NCBI GenBank assembly: GCA_902767145.1
Contig: CACXGG010000169.1
Location: 1 to 13,296, forward strand
DNA: 13,296 bases
Direction: 5' to 3'
Origin: Oscillospiraceae bacterium
GTDB lineage: Bacteria; Bacillota; Clostridia; Saccharofermentanales; Saccharofermentanaceae
The notes beneath the pieces are model-generated. The model saw nothing but the letters and a program-made list of their open reading frames with translations. It had not been told where the DNA came from and ran no database searches. The number at the start of each line of letters is the position of its first letter. The first letter of the stretch is position 1. The position numbers were made by a program, and so were the translations under genes. Shown in pieces: positions 1 to 6,725 of the stretch.

Positions 1-813
1 GTCGAACCTGAATACAGGACCGTCCTTACATACGAACTTTGATCCGATGTTACATCTTCCGCACTTACCGACACCGCACTTCATACGGAGCTCGAGAGTC
101 GTGTAGATCTGCTCGTCCGTGAAGCCCATTTCCTTGAGGCCCTGAAGAACGAACTTGATCATGATCGGCGGTCCGCAGACGATGCCGATGCAGTCTGTCT
201 TGAAGCCGATCTCCTTGAGGTAAGTGGGAACGAATCCGACATGGCCGTCCCAGCCTTCCTGCTCACGGTCGATCGTAAGGTATACGTTTACGTTGGGTGC
301 CTTCATCCAAACTTCCTGGATCTCCTGGAGCTTAACGAGATCGTCAGCGGATCTGGATCCGTAGAGGATGTCGATCCTGCCGTAGTTCTCCCTGTTGTCC
401 AGGCAGTAGTTGATAACGGATCTGAGGGGTGCAAGACCGATACCACCTGCGATGAACAGAAGGTTCTTGCCCTTGAACTCTGTCTCTACGGGGAAGTTGT
501 TTCCGTAGGGTCCTCTTACCGTTACCATATCACCGACCTCGAGGCTGTGGAGCTGCTCGGTCAGGATACCGCACTTCTTGATGGAGAATTCCTGGAATTC
601 CTTGTTCGTGGGGGAAGATGTTATAGAGAACATTCCCTCGGATACTCCGGGTACGCAGACCATTGCGCACTGGCCGGGCATGTGCTCAAAGAGCTTTCCG
701 CCGTCGGGAGCATTGACCCTGAAAGTCTTTACGTCGGGGGTCTCCTGTGTGATCCCCGTGATTATGCCAACCTGAGGCACTAAGATATCTTTGCTGTTTC
801 CGCAATCACACAT
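1..813 (-). CDS. flxA: FlxA-like FAD/NAD(P)-binding oxidoreductase subunit, C-terminus cut by window edge
   Basis: This is the electron-input flavoprotein of the Flx-Hdr complex, of the ferredoxin-NADP-reductase-like type also seen in AsrB and hydrogenase gamma subunits. It should oxidise NAD(P)H and pass electrons to the iron-sulfur subunits in the cytoplasm. My translation from the ATG at 813 gives 271 codons open to base 1. An FAD-binding barrel lies at about residues 12-110, with FSITSSP at 62-68 in the place of the flavin-binding RxYS motif. A nucleotide-binding loop GGIGLAPLR is at 123-131 and the CGPP motif is at 213-216. A C-terminal [2Fe-2S] motif uses C246, C251, C254 and C262. Few residues should be missing. 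The start overlaps the flxB stop in a TGATG, with AAAGGAGG about 8 bases upstream. Whether it prefers NADH or NADPH cannot be read here. Confidence 0.85.
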   Translation of the reverse strand, partial: MCDCGNSKDILVPQVGIITGITQETPDVKTFRVNAPDGGKLFEHMPGQCAMVCVPGVSEGMFSITSSPTNKEFQEFSIKKCGILTEQLHSLEVGDMVTVRGPYGNNFPVETEFKGKNLLFIAGGIGLAPLRSVINYCLDNRENYGRIDILYGSRSADDLVKLQEIQEVWMKAPNVNVYLTIDREQEGWDGHVGFVPTYLKEIGFKTDCIGIVCGPPIMIKFVLQGLKEMGFTDEQIYTTLELRMKCGVGKCGRCNIGSKFVCKDGPVFRFD

Positions 814-1910
814 CAGACGGCACCTCCTTTTTCCTCTTTGTCGAAGGCCTTGATGACCTTCACGATATTGAGAGACTGAGGGCACTTGTCCACGCAGCGG
901 CCGCAGCCGACGCAGGAGAACATGCCGTCATATCTGTCAGGATAGTAGACCAGCTTGTGCATGAACCTCTGACGGAAACGCTGGAGCTGGGATGTTCTGT
1001 TCTGACCGCCTGCCATGAGGGTGAAGTCGGAGTACATGCAGGAATCCCAGCATCTGTATCTCTGGATACCGTCCTTTGTCGTATAGTCCTTGATGTCATA
1101 GCACTGGCATGTGGGACATACGAAAGTACATGTTCCGCAGCCGAGGCAGGGATTGTAGATCTTGCCCCAGAGCTCGGAGTTGAACTTCTCGTCTGTCTTG
1201 CCTGCGCCCCATCCCTCAAGGCTGAGCTTCGTGTTGGGAAGCTTGTCCATGATGGATGTGATGTTTGCCTTTTCGCTCTCTACTGCTGCTTCGTCAGCAT
1301 CTGTAAGGGCGGACTTAACGCTCTCTGTGAGCTTTTCGCCCTTCTCTGTTACTGCCTTCCAGTAGAGGTCCTCGCCTACGATCCAGGTAGCTACGTCTGC
1401 CTTTGCCTTTGTGGGGTCGGCAGGATCTACACCGAATACTGTACAGAAGCAGGACTCCTCAGGCTCCTTGCAGGCCAGGGCAACGATGATGCCATGGTCT
1501 CTTCTTGCCTTGTAGAAGCTATCTACAGGATCGGAGAGGAATACGTTGTCCAGGACTTCCACGCCCTTGACGTCGCAGGCTCTCATGCCGAAGATGACGA
1601 AGTCCTTGTCCTTAAGGCCTTCCATCTCGATGGAAAGCTTTGTCCTGATCTTTGTGTTAGCCGCTTCCTCACCGTCTGCCAGCTCGTCTGCGGGGGTTAT
1701 TGTCTTCTTAACGTTGTAGAGCGTCTCGAACTGAGGGAAGAAAGCGTCCTTGGGAGACTTGACGGACTTGTTGATGAGGTCTGTCTCAACGCCCTCTTCG
1801 TATGCTCCGAAATTGATCTGTCCGGCCTTCTTTACAGGAAGGATAAGCTCGTTGTTCCCGGCGATCTCACGGAATAATGTATCTAAATCTTTTAAACTTA
1901 TCTTATACAT
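813..1910 (-). CDS. flxB: FlxB-like 4Fe-4S dicluster electron-transfer subunit (AsrA/hydrogenase beta-like)
   Basis: A 365-aa soluble iron-sulfur protein resembling anaerobic sulfite reductase subunit A and the beta subunits of soluble NiFe hydrogenases. It probably relays electrons between the flavoprotein encoded next and the rest of the complex. Two ferredoxin-type clusters are visible near the C-terminus: C255/C258/C261/C265 and C333/C336/C339/C343. Extra cysteines lie at 112, 147, 154 and 156 and in CPTCQC at 265-270, so a further cluster is possible. Residues 1-240 have no motif I can name. The ATG at 1910 is preceded by AAAGGGGAT, and only three bases separate it from the flxC stop, so translation is probably coupled. 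The B versus C naming of the two dicluster subunits follows operon order and is a convention, not proven by sequence. Confidence 0.8.
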   Translation of the reverse strand: MYKISLKDLDTLFREIAGNNELILPVKKAGQINFGAYEEGVETDLINKSVKSPKDAFFPQFETLYNVKKTITPADELADGEEAANTKIRTKLSIEMEGLKDKDFVIFGMRACDVKGVEVLDNVFLSDPVDSFYKARRDHGIIVALACKEPEESCFCTVFGVDPADPTKAKADVATWIVGEDLYWKAVTEKGEKLTESVKSALTDADEAAVESEKANITSIMDKLPNTKLSLEGWGAGKTDEKFNSELWGKIYNPCLGCGTCTFVCPTCQCYDIKDYTTKDGIQRYRCWDSCMYSDFTLMAGGQNRTSQLQRFRQRFMHKLVYYPDRYDGMFSCVGCGRCVDKCPQSLNIVKVIKAFDKEEKGGAV

Positions 1911-1913
1911 ATA

Positions 1914-2873
1914 TTATCCCCTTTCTCCGGGCTCGATATCCTCGAAGGTGAAGTCCGTAAGAGGGCTCTGTGCCTCGGGATCCTTACCTGCCTGGAACTC
2001 GCCGTAGTACTTATCGATATCCTTGATGAACTTTCTGTTGAAGAGGTGGAGAGGGATACCCTCGGGGCATACTCTCGAGCACTCTCCGCAGTCTGTACAT
2101 CTTCCTGCAACGTGGAAAGCTCTGATGATGTGGAACATCTTCTCTTCGAAGGAATCCACATTAGCCTTCTGCTGTGCGTCGAACTTGGTGTTGTCGAATA
2201 CGCACTTTCTGCATGAGCAGGCGGGGCATACGTTTCTGCATGCGTTACACCTGATGCACTTGCTGAGCTCGTTCTTGAAGAACTCGAATCTCTCCTCGGC
2301 AGTCATGGCCTCGAGCTTCTGTACTTCCTCGAACCTCTCCTGGTCTGCTGTGTCCTTGGACTCGCCCCAGGTCTCGTCAGCGATCATGTGCTCCTTGCCC
2401 TTGCAGACATGGCATCTGCCAAGGAGAGCATCTGTATAGTTGATCTCCTTGTCGCCGTAGATGGTCTTGATGGTTACTTTTTCCTGTCCGTCCAGCTCTG
2501 TACCGGAGATCTCAGTGATACCCTTGGCATCCTTCTTGATCTTCTCGATATCCAGCTTACCGCGGCAGCCTACACCGATGATGTAAGCGTTATCCCTGTT
2601 TACTCTGTGCTCCCTGATGAGCTGGTTGAAGCTGTATGTGTCGCAGGGCTTGAGGCATACTGCTGTCTTGCCCTCGAGCTTTGTAGCTTCGATCATCATC
2701 TTGGAGAGGTTTGCTCCGCAGAATCCGTCGTATACGAAGTCCTTGAGCTCTTCAGCTGAGTTGAAGATAGCGGGCTCGGGATTGTAGGGCATGTCACCCT
2801 TCTTCCAGCCCAGGACTCTTGCGACTGTACCGTCGTTGAGGAGCGCTGTTAATCTGTCAATCAATCCTTGCAT
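1914..2873 (-). CDS. flxC: FlxC-like 4Fe-4S dicluster subunit with FrhB/formate dehydrogenase beta-like region
   Basis: A 319-aa iron-sulfur protein that should act as an electron relay in the Flx module. Residues about 65-105 (KPCDTYSFNQL, then an IIGVGC segment) resemble the N-terminal fold of the F420-hydrogenase/formate-dehydrogenase beta family, although no F420 use is implied. Two ferredoxin-type motifs follow: C206/C209/C212/C216 and C259/C262/C265/C269. CPACSCRKC (216-224) adds extra cysteines beside the first cluster. The tail from about 285 is acidic and poor in motifs. The ATG at 2873 lies inside the last codons of flxD (13-base overlap) and its GGGGGA ribosome binding site is within the flxD coding sequence, indicating translational coupling. 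Family membership is clear; the exact partner surface is inferred from gene order. Confidence 0.8.
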   Translation of the reverse strand: MQGLIDRLTALLNDGTVARVLGWKKGDMPYNPEPAIFNSAEELKDFVYDGFCGANLSKMMIEATKLEGKTAVCLKPCDTYSFNQLIREHRVNRDNAYIIGVGCRGKLDIEKIKKDAKGITEISGTELDGQEKVTIKTIYGDKEINYTDALLGRCHVCKGKEHMIADETWGESKDTADQERFEEVQKLEAMTAEERFEFFKNELSKCIRCNACRNVCPACSCRKCVFDNTKFDAQQKANVDSFEEKMFHIIRAFHVAGRCTDCGECSRVCPEGIPLHLFNRKFIKDIDKYYGEFQAGKDPEAQSPLTDFTFEDIEPGERG

Positions 2874-3304
2874 CTTAGATCCCCCAATCTGACGTTTTTG
2901 CCGAGGCTTGCGATCTTCTCGCAGAACTCGTTCATGGTCTTAGAGAACTTAGCGCCCTCTGCTGCAGAACACCACTCGACTCTTGTTCTTCCGTTCTCTA
3001 CGCCGATATAGTCCAGCATGGAGAAGAGAAGTGTCATCCTTCTTCTTGCATAGTAGTTACCTGTGCTGTAGTGGCAGTCTCCGGGATGGCATCCGCAGAT
3101 GATGACTCCGTCAGCACCTCTCTCAAATGCTCTGAGGATAAACATGGGGTTTACTCTTCCGGAGCAGGGTACTCTGATGATCTTGACGTCTGCGGGATAG
3201 GAAAGCCTGGAGGAACCTGCGAGGTCTGCACCTGCGTAGGAACACCAGTTACAGCAGAAAGCCACGATCAATGGTCTGAATTCGCCGTTTTCATTCACTG
3301 ACAT
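2861..3304 (-). CDS. flxD: MvhD/FlxD-like [2Fe-2S] linker subunit
   Basis: A 147-aa protein of the MvhD (methyl-viologen-reducing hydrogenase delta subunit) family. In characterised complexes this subunit carries a [2Fe-2S] cluster and bridges the electron-donating module to HdrA. Family hallmarks are present: CCNWCSYAGAD at 17-27, VPCSGR at 45-50 and CGCHPGDCHYSTGN at 70-83, with a further conserved-type WC at 111-112. I chose the ATG at 3304 because GGAGGTGG lies about 7 bases upstream and the product then starts like the family (MSVNENGEF). A longer open frame to 3373 only adds residues antisense-free but overlapping hdrA and lacks such a site. The start overlaps the hdrA stop by 10 bases. 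Its position directly after hdrA fits its role as the HdrA partner. Confidence 0.9.
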   Translation of the reverse strand: MSVNENGEFRPLIVAFCCNWCSYAGADLAGSSRLSYPADVKIIRVPCSGRVNPMFILRAFERGADGVIICGCHPGDCHYSTGNYYARRRMTLLFSMLDYIGVENGRTRVEWCSAAEGAKFSKTMNEFCEKIASLGKNVRLGDLRCKD

Positions 3305-5292
3305 ATAGCATCCACCTCCGTTGTGATCTGTCTGTTGGAGAAGCCCTGAAGGTCCATAGCACCGGAAGGACAAGCCGTGGTGCAGGCGCCGCAGCCCTGG
3401 CAGAGAGCGTTGTTGACGATGGCGACTCTCCTGGTCTCATTAACTCCGGGACCTCTGACCAGCTGATCCTCATATGTGATCGCTCCGTAAGGGCAGACGT
3501 TGGCACAAGTGGAACATCCGTTACAGAACATGGGATCGCACTTAGCGGTGCAGGGGTTGGTCTTGAGCTTATCCTTTGCAAGGAGTCCGACTACCTTGAC
3601 TGCGGCAGCTCCTGCCTGGGATACCGTCTCGGGGATATCCTTGGGGCCCTGAGCCATACCGGAAAGGAAGATACCTGCCGTGGGTGACTCGACGGGACGG
3701 AGCTTTGCGTGTGCCTCCGTAAGGAAGTCGTTATTATCGATACTTGCAGTAAGCATTGTTGCGATCTTACGAACGCCCTTGTTGGGCTCGATGGCAGCAG
3801 CAAGAACGACCATATCGGTCTTCTTCATGATCTGCTTGTTGTCGAGAAGGTCTACGCCCTGGACCATAAGTGATCCGTCGGGCTGAGGGATCACCTTTCC
3901 GACCTGGCCCTTGATGTAGTTAACGTGATACTGCTCGACTGCCCTTCTGTAGAACTCATCGAAGTTCTTACCGGGTGTTCTTACGTCGATATAGAAGACA
4001 GTTACGTTTGTATCGGGCCAGTGGTCCTTGATGAGCATTGCGTGCTTAGCTGTGTACATGCAGCATACCTTGGAGCAGTAAGGCTTACCCTTCTCGTCGT
4101 CGCATCTACTGCCGACGCACTGAATGAAGACGATATCCTTAGGCTGCTTGTGGTCGCTCATCCTCTCCAGATGTCCGCCTGTAGGGCCTGCAGCGTTCAT
4201 GAGACGCTCAAGCTCGATGGATGTGATGACATCAGGAGACTCGTTGTATGCATACTCGCCGTACTTGTCCAGGTTGATGATATCGAAACCTGTTGCTACG
4301 ACGATGGCGCCGTACTTCTCTGTTACGATCTCGTCCTCCTGCTCGTAGTTTATTGCCTTGGAGGGGCAGATCTTTGCGCAGACACCGCACTTACCTGTCT
4401 TGAAGTATGTGCAGTTCTCACGGTCGATAACGGGTACGGCAGGTACTGCCTGTGCGAAGGGCATGTAGATGGCGGGTCTGTTCTTAAGGCCTCTGTCGAA
4501 CTCGCTGGGGATCTTACCCATCTTTCCGAGAGGGCACTTTGCCTGGCACTCGCCGCAGCCTGTGCAGGCAGCCATATCTACTGATCTTGCCTTCTTCTTG
4601 ATCTGGACTTCGAAATTTCCTACGTATCCGGCAACTCCCTCTACTTCACTATATGTATAGAGAGTGATGTTGGGGTGCTGGTTGACCTCTACCATCTTGG
4701 GAGTAAGGATACAGGATGCACAGTCGAGGGTAGGGAATGTCTTGTCGAACTGACTCATCCTTCCTCCGATGGAGGGTTCCCTCTCGACGATATCTACGGG
4801 ATAACCTGCGTCAGCGATATCAAGTGCGGTCTGGATGCCCGCGATACCACCGCCGATGACGAGAGCTCTCTTGATGACGGGGCTCTCACCTTCCTGGAGG
4901 GGAGTATTGAGGTTTACCTTTGCGATGGCTGCCCTTGCAAGGATAACAGCCTTCTCTGTTGCCTCCTCCCTGTCCTTGTGGATCCAGGAGCACTGCTCAC
5001 GGATATTGGCGATCTCCACCATGTAGGGGTTGAGACCTGCCTTCTCGGCACATGCCCTGAATGTCTTTTCGTGCATACGGGGGGAACATGAGCAGATAAC
5101 GAGACCTGTGAGCTTATTCTCTTTGATGGCCTCGATGATCTTCTCCTGACCTGCCTCGGAACACATATACATATAGTCGTCGGCGAATACTACGCCGGGC
5201 TCGTATCTTACGAGTTCGACTACCTTCTTAACGTCTACTGTTGCGGCAATATTGGATCCGCAGTGACAGACAAATACACCAATTCTCTGCAT
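3295..5292 (-). CDS. hdrA: HdrA: FAD-containing electron-bifurcating subunit of heterodisulfide-reductase-like complex
   Basis: A 665-aa HdrA of normal full length. HdrA carries the FAD that splits electron pairs between a low-potential acceptor (ferredoxin) and a high-potential acceptor reached through HdrBC. Visible parts are an N-terminal Cys-containing domain (CHCG at 9-12, CSCSPRMHEKTFR at 68-80), the FAD dinucleotide loop VIGGGIAGIQTA (145-156), the conserved DCASC (190-194), and ferredoxin motifs C243/C246/C249/C253, C302/C305/C309 with C294, C590/C593/C596/C600 and C631/C634/C637/C641. A further cysteine group C397, C406, C410, C411 matches an additional cluster region of HdrA. The ATG at 5292 has AGGAGGT six bases upstream, made from the last codons of hdrC. 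All expected Cys codons are read as Cys, with no in-frame TGA to suggest selenocysteine. Confidence 0.95.
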   Translation of the reverse strand: MQRIGVFVCHCGSNIAATVDVKKVVELVRYEPGVVFADDYMYMCSEAGQEKIIEAIKENKLTGLVICSCSPRMHEKTFRACAEKAGLNPYMVEIANIREQCSWIHKDREEATEKAVILARAAIAKVNLNTPLQEGESPVIKRALVIGGGIAGIQTALDIADAGYPVDIVEREPSIGGRMSQFDKTFPTLDCASCILTPKMVEVNQHPNITLYTYSEVEGVAGYVGNFEVQIKKKARSVDMAACTGCGECQAKCPLGKMGKIPSEFDRGLKNRPAIYMPFAQAVPAVPVIDRENCTYFKTGKCGVCAKICPSKAINYEQEDEIVTEKYGAIVVATGFDIINLDKYGEYAYNESPDVITSIELERLMNAAGPTGGHLERMSDHKQPKDIVFIQCVGSRCDDEKGKPYCSKVCCMYTAKHAMLIKDHWPDTNVTVFYIDVRTPGKNFDEFYRRAVEQYHVNYIKGQVGKVIPQPDGSLMVQGVDLLDNKQIMKKTDMVVLAAAIEPNKGVRKIATMLTASIDNNDFLTEAHAKLRPVESPTAGIFLSGMAQGPKDIPETVSQAGAAAVKVVGLLAKDKLKTNPCTAKCDPMFCNGCSTCANVCPYGAITYEDQLVRGPGVNETRRVAIVNNALCQGCGACTTACPSGAMDLQGFSNRQITTEVDAICQ

Positions 5293-5295
5293 ATA

Positions 5296-5694
5296 TTACC
5301 TCCTGTACCTGCGGTATGCGCTTACAAGGAGCTGCTGGGGGACATCTTCGTTAAGGAGCTCGGGGATATCCTCTGCCTGGAGGTGATCTCCGCCCCTCTC
5401 CCTCTCAACCAGCTGTCTTGCTGCGTCGATAAGCTTGCCGGGTTCTACATTCCTGGGACATCTCTCGATACATGCAAAGCATGAGAGACACTTCCACAGT
5501 GACTTGGAACTTACGAGTTCCTCAACGTTGCCGTTGATGATATATGATGCGAACTGATGGGGCTTGATGTCCATCTCGTTGAAAGACGGGCAGGAACCTG
5601 AGCACTTTCCGCATCTCATGCACTTATAAGGATCGCATCCGCTGATCTCCCTGATAAGTTCAACGTTCTTCTCGATCTCCTGTTTTGTCATCAT
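5296..5694 (-). CDS. hdrC: HdrC: 4Fe-4S dicluster electron-transfer subunit
   Basis: A 132-aa HdrC subunit, which passes electrons from HdrA to the catalytic HdrB. Two classical [4Fe-4S] motifs are present: C25/C28/C31/C35 and C69/C72/C75/C79, the second within LSCFACIERCPRNVEP. The length is short, as in soluble cytoplasmic HdrC, and there is no membrane segment as would be found in the cytochrome-linked HdrE type. Two adjacent ATGs (5694 and 5691) are possible starts. The first overlaps the hdrB stop in ATGA and AAGGAGGG sits just upstream; the second has the more usual spacing from it. The stop lies three bases before the hdrA start. Confidence 0.92.
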   Translation of the reverse strand: MMTKQEIEKNVELIREISGCDPYKCMRCGKCSGSCPSFNEMDIKPHQFASYIINGNVEELVSSKSLWKCLSCFACIERCPRNVEPGKLIDAARQLVERERGGDHLQAEDIPELLNEDVPQQLLVSAYRRYRR

Positions 5695-6482
5695 TCACCC
5701 TCCTTTACTCCGAGAGCTTCTGCGAGGAGCTCCGTGAAATAATATACGGGAACCTTGGAGTCCGCTTCGGACTTGTTAAGGTTATACATGCAGAGAGGGC
5801 ATGCCGTGATGAGCATATCAGCGCCGAATCCGCTGCTGCTGTCGAAGATGAGCTTTGTTCTCTCCTGGGAGATGCCGCCGTCCTTCAGGGAAGTATAAGC
5901 GCCGCAGCACTCGTTCCTGTAAGGATAGATGACGGGCTCACCGCCAAGGGCTCTGATGAAGTCCTCCATGATCTTGGGGTTCTCGGGATCGTCGAACTCT
6001 AAGATCTTTCCGGGACGGAGAACGAGGCAGCCGTAGTATGCGCCGATCTTCTTGCCTTCGAGGGGCTTTACTACCTTGCTCTTAAGCTCGTCGAATCCGA
6101 TCTCGTCTCTTAAGACTTCAAGGAAATGCTTCACGCTTGTCTCACCCTTGTAAGGCTCATCGAGCTGCATGTAGTTGTTTGCCCTTGTAGAGATGTCCTC
6201 GTTGTTCTTCATGTCGTCGTTGACGCGCTTCAGAACGTGATGGCATGCAGTGCAGAGCGTGATCAGGTCCTGACCCTGCTCCTTAGCATGGTTAAGTGCC
6301 CTTACCGACGAGAGCTTTGTGGCGATCTCATCGGTGCCCAGCGGATAAACACCGCCGCAGCACTGCCATTCGGGGATCTCTTCCAGTTCAAACCCAAGTG
6401 CAGCCGCAGAAAGTCTGGCATACCTGTCCAGATCCTGTGCCTTGTTCTTCAGGGTACATCCGGGGTAATAACTGTATTTCAT
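5691..6482 (-). CDS. hdrB: HdrB: catalytic subunit with two CCG (noncubane 4Fe-4S) domains
   Basis: A 263-aa HdrB and the first gene of the operon. In methanogen HdrB the two cysteine-rich CCG domains bind noncubane [4Fe-4S] clusters that cleave the CoM-S-S-CoB disulfide; here the physiological acceptor is unknown. Both domains look complete: C9, C41-C42, C77 and C80 in the first; C152, C192-C193, C228 and C231 in the second, with ECCGAY (191-196) and ACPLCMYN (227-234). The intact ligands argue for an active acceptor-reducing subunit rather than a relic. The ATG at 6482 is preceded by GGGAGGA at good spacing. The stop overlaps hdrC by four bases. The upstream leader holds an inverted repeat that may control the operon. 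Confidence 0.93.
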   Translation of the reverse strand: MKYSYYPGCTLKNKAQDLDRYARLSAAALGFELEEIPEWQCCGGVYPLGTDEIATKLSSVRALNHAKEQGQDLITLCTACHHVLKRVNDDMKNNEDISTRANNYMQLDEPYKGETSVKHFLEVLRDEIGFDELKSKVVKPLEGKKIGAYYGCLVLRPGKILEFDDPENPKIMEDFIRALGGEPVIYPYRNECCGAYTSLKDGGISQERTKLIFDSSSGFGADMLITACPLCMYNLNKSEADSKVPVYYFTELLAEALGVKEGE

Positions 6483-6538
6483 GGTTCCTCCCTGCTGATA
6501 TTGTCTTTTTTGGACTTTTTGGGAGGCTTACGGAAGTA

Positions 6539-6557
6539 GTCAGGGACAATTCCTGAC
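6539..6557 (-). promoter_or_regulatory. 19-nt inverted repeat in the hdr operon leader (candidate operator)
   Basis: The plus strand reads GTCAGGGACAATTCCTGAC. Arms of eight bases match at seven positions around a three-base centre. It begins about 57 bases upstream of the hdrB start, downstream of the best -10 candidate, where a bound repressor would block transcription. It has no T-run, so it is not a terminator. It does not match the Rex, Fnr or CcpA consensus as I know them. The regulator is unknown. Confidence 0.4.
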
Positions 6558-6582
6558 ACTATCTCAACATAAGCCGATATTG

Positions 6583-6611
6583 ATTTTACTACAGATGAAG
6601 GGGTGTTTGCA
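6583..6611 (-). promoter_or_regulatory. Weak candidate promoter for hdrBCA-flx operon
   Basis: On the minus strand TGCAAA (6611-6606) and TAAAAT (6588-6583) are separated by 17 bases. The -10 matches five of six consensus positions but the -35 only about three. It lies between the terminator of the neighbouring operon and hdrB, so a promoter must be in or near here, but this exact choice is tentative. Transcription would start near 6576, giving a leader of about 95 bases that includes the inverted repeat. Confidence 0.3.
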
Positions 6612-6613
6612 TT

Positions 6614-6646
6614 AATAAAAAGAAGACCGCACGGGGTTGTGCGGTC
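6614..6646 (-). terminator. Intrinsic terminator after the GH17-MATE-GGDEF operon
   Basis: A perfect 8-bp stem (GACCGCAC at 6625-6632, GTGCGGTC at 6639-6646) encloses a six-base loop. Read on the minus strand it is followed by TTCTTTTTATT. It lies about 80 bases past the stop of the GGDEF gene and upstream of the hdr promoter region. The plus side also has a GTTTTT run, so it could work in both directions, but no plus-strand gene precedes it. Confidence 0.85.
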
Positions 6647-6725
6647 GTTTTTCTGCTAAAGGGTCAAATATATTTATTTTTTATCCTGCATTTTCCTGGA
6701 AATGATTTTCAATTTGTTTTTCCTG

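Noticed and set aside
957..1877. A 306-codon plus-strand open frame antisense to flxB
   Set aside because: It mirrors a gene with conserved cluster motifs and shows no domain of its own; it is explained by low stop frequency on the reverse of that gene.
3305..3373. Longer N-terminus for the MvhD-like subunit
   Set aside because: The added 23 residues overlap hdrA in another frame, while the ATG at 3304 has a strong ribosome binding site and fits the family start.
3295..5292. Selenocysteine in HdrA or HdrB
   Set aside because: Some HdrA proteins carry selenocysteine, but here the frame has no internal TGA and the expected positions are Cys.
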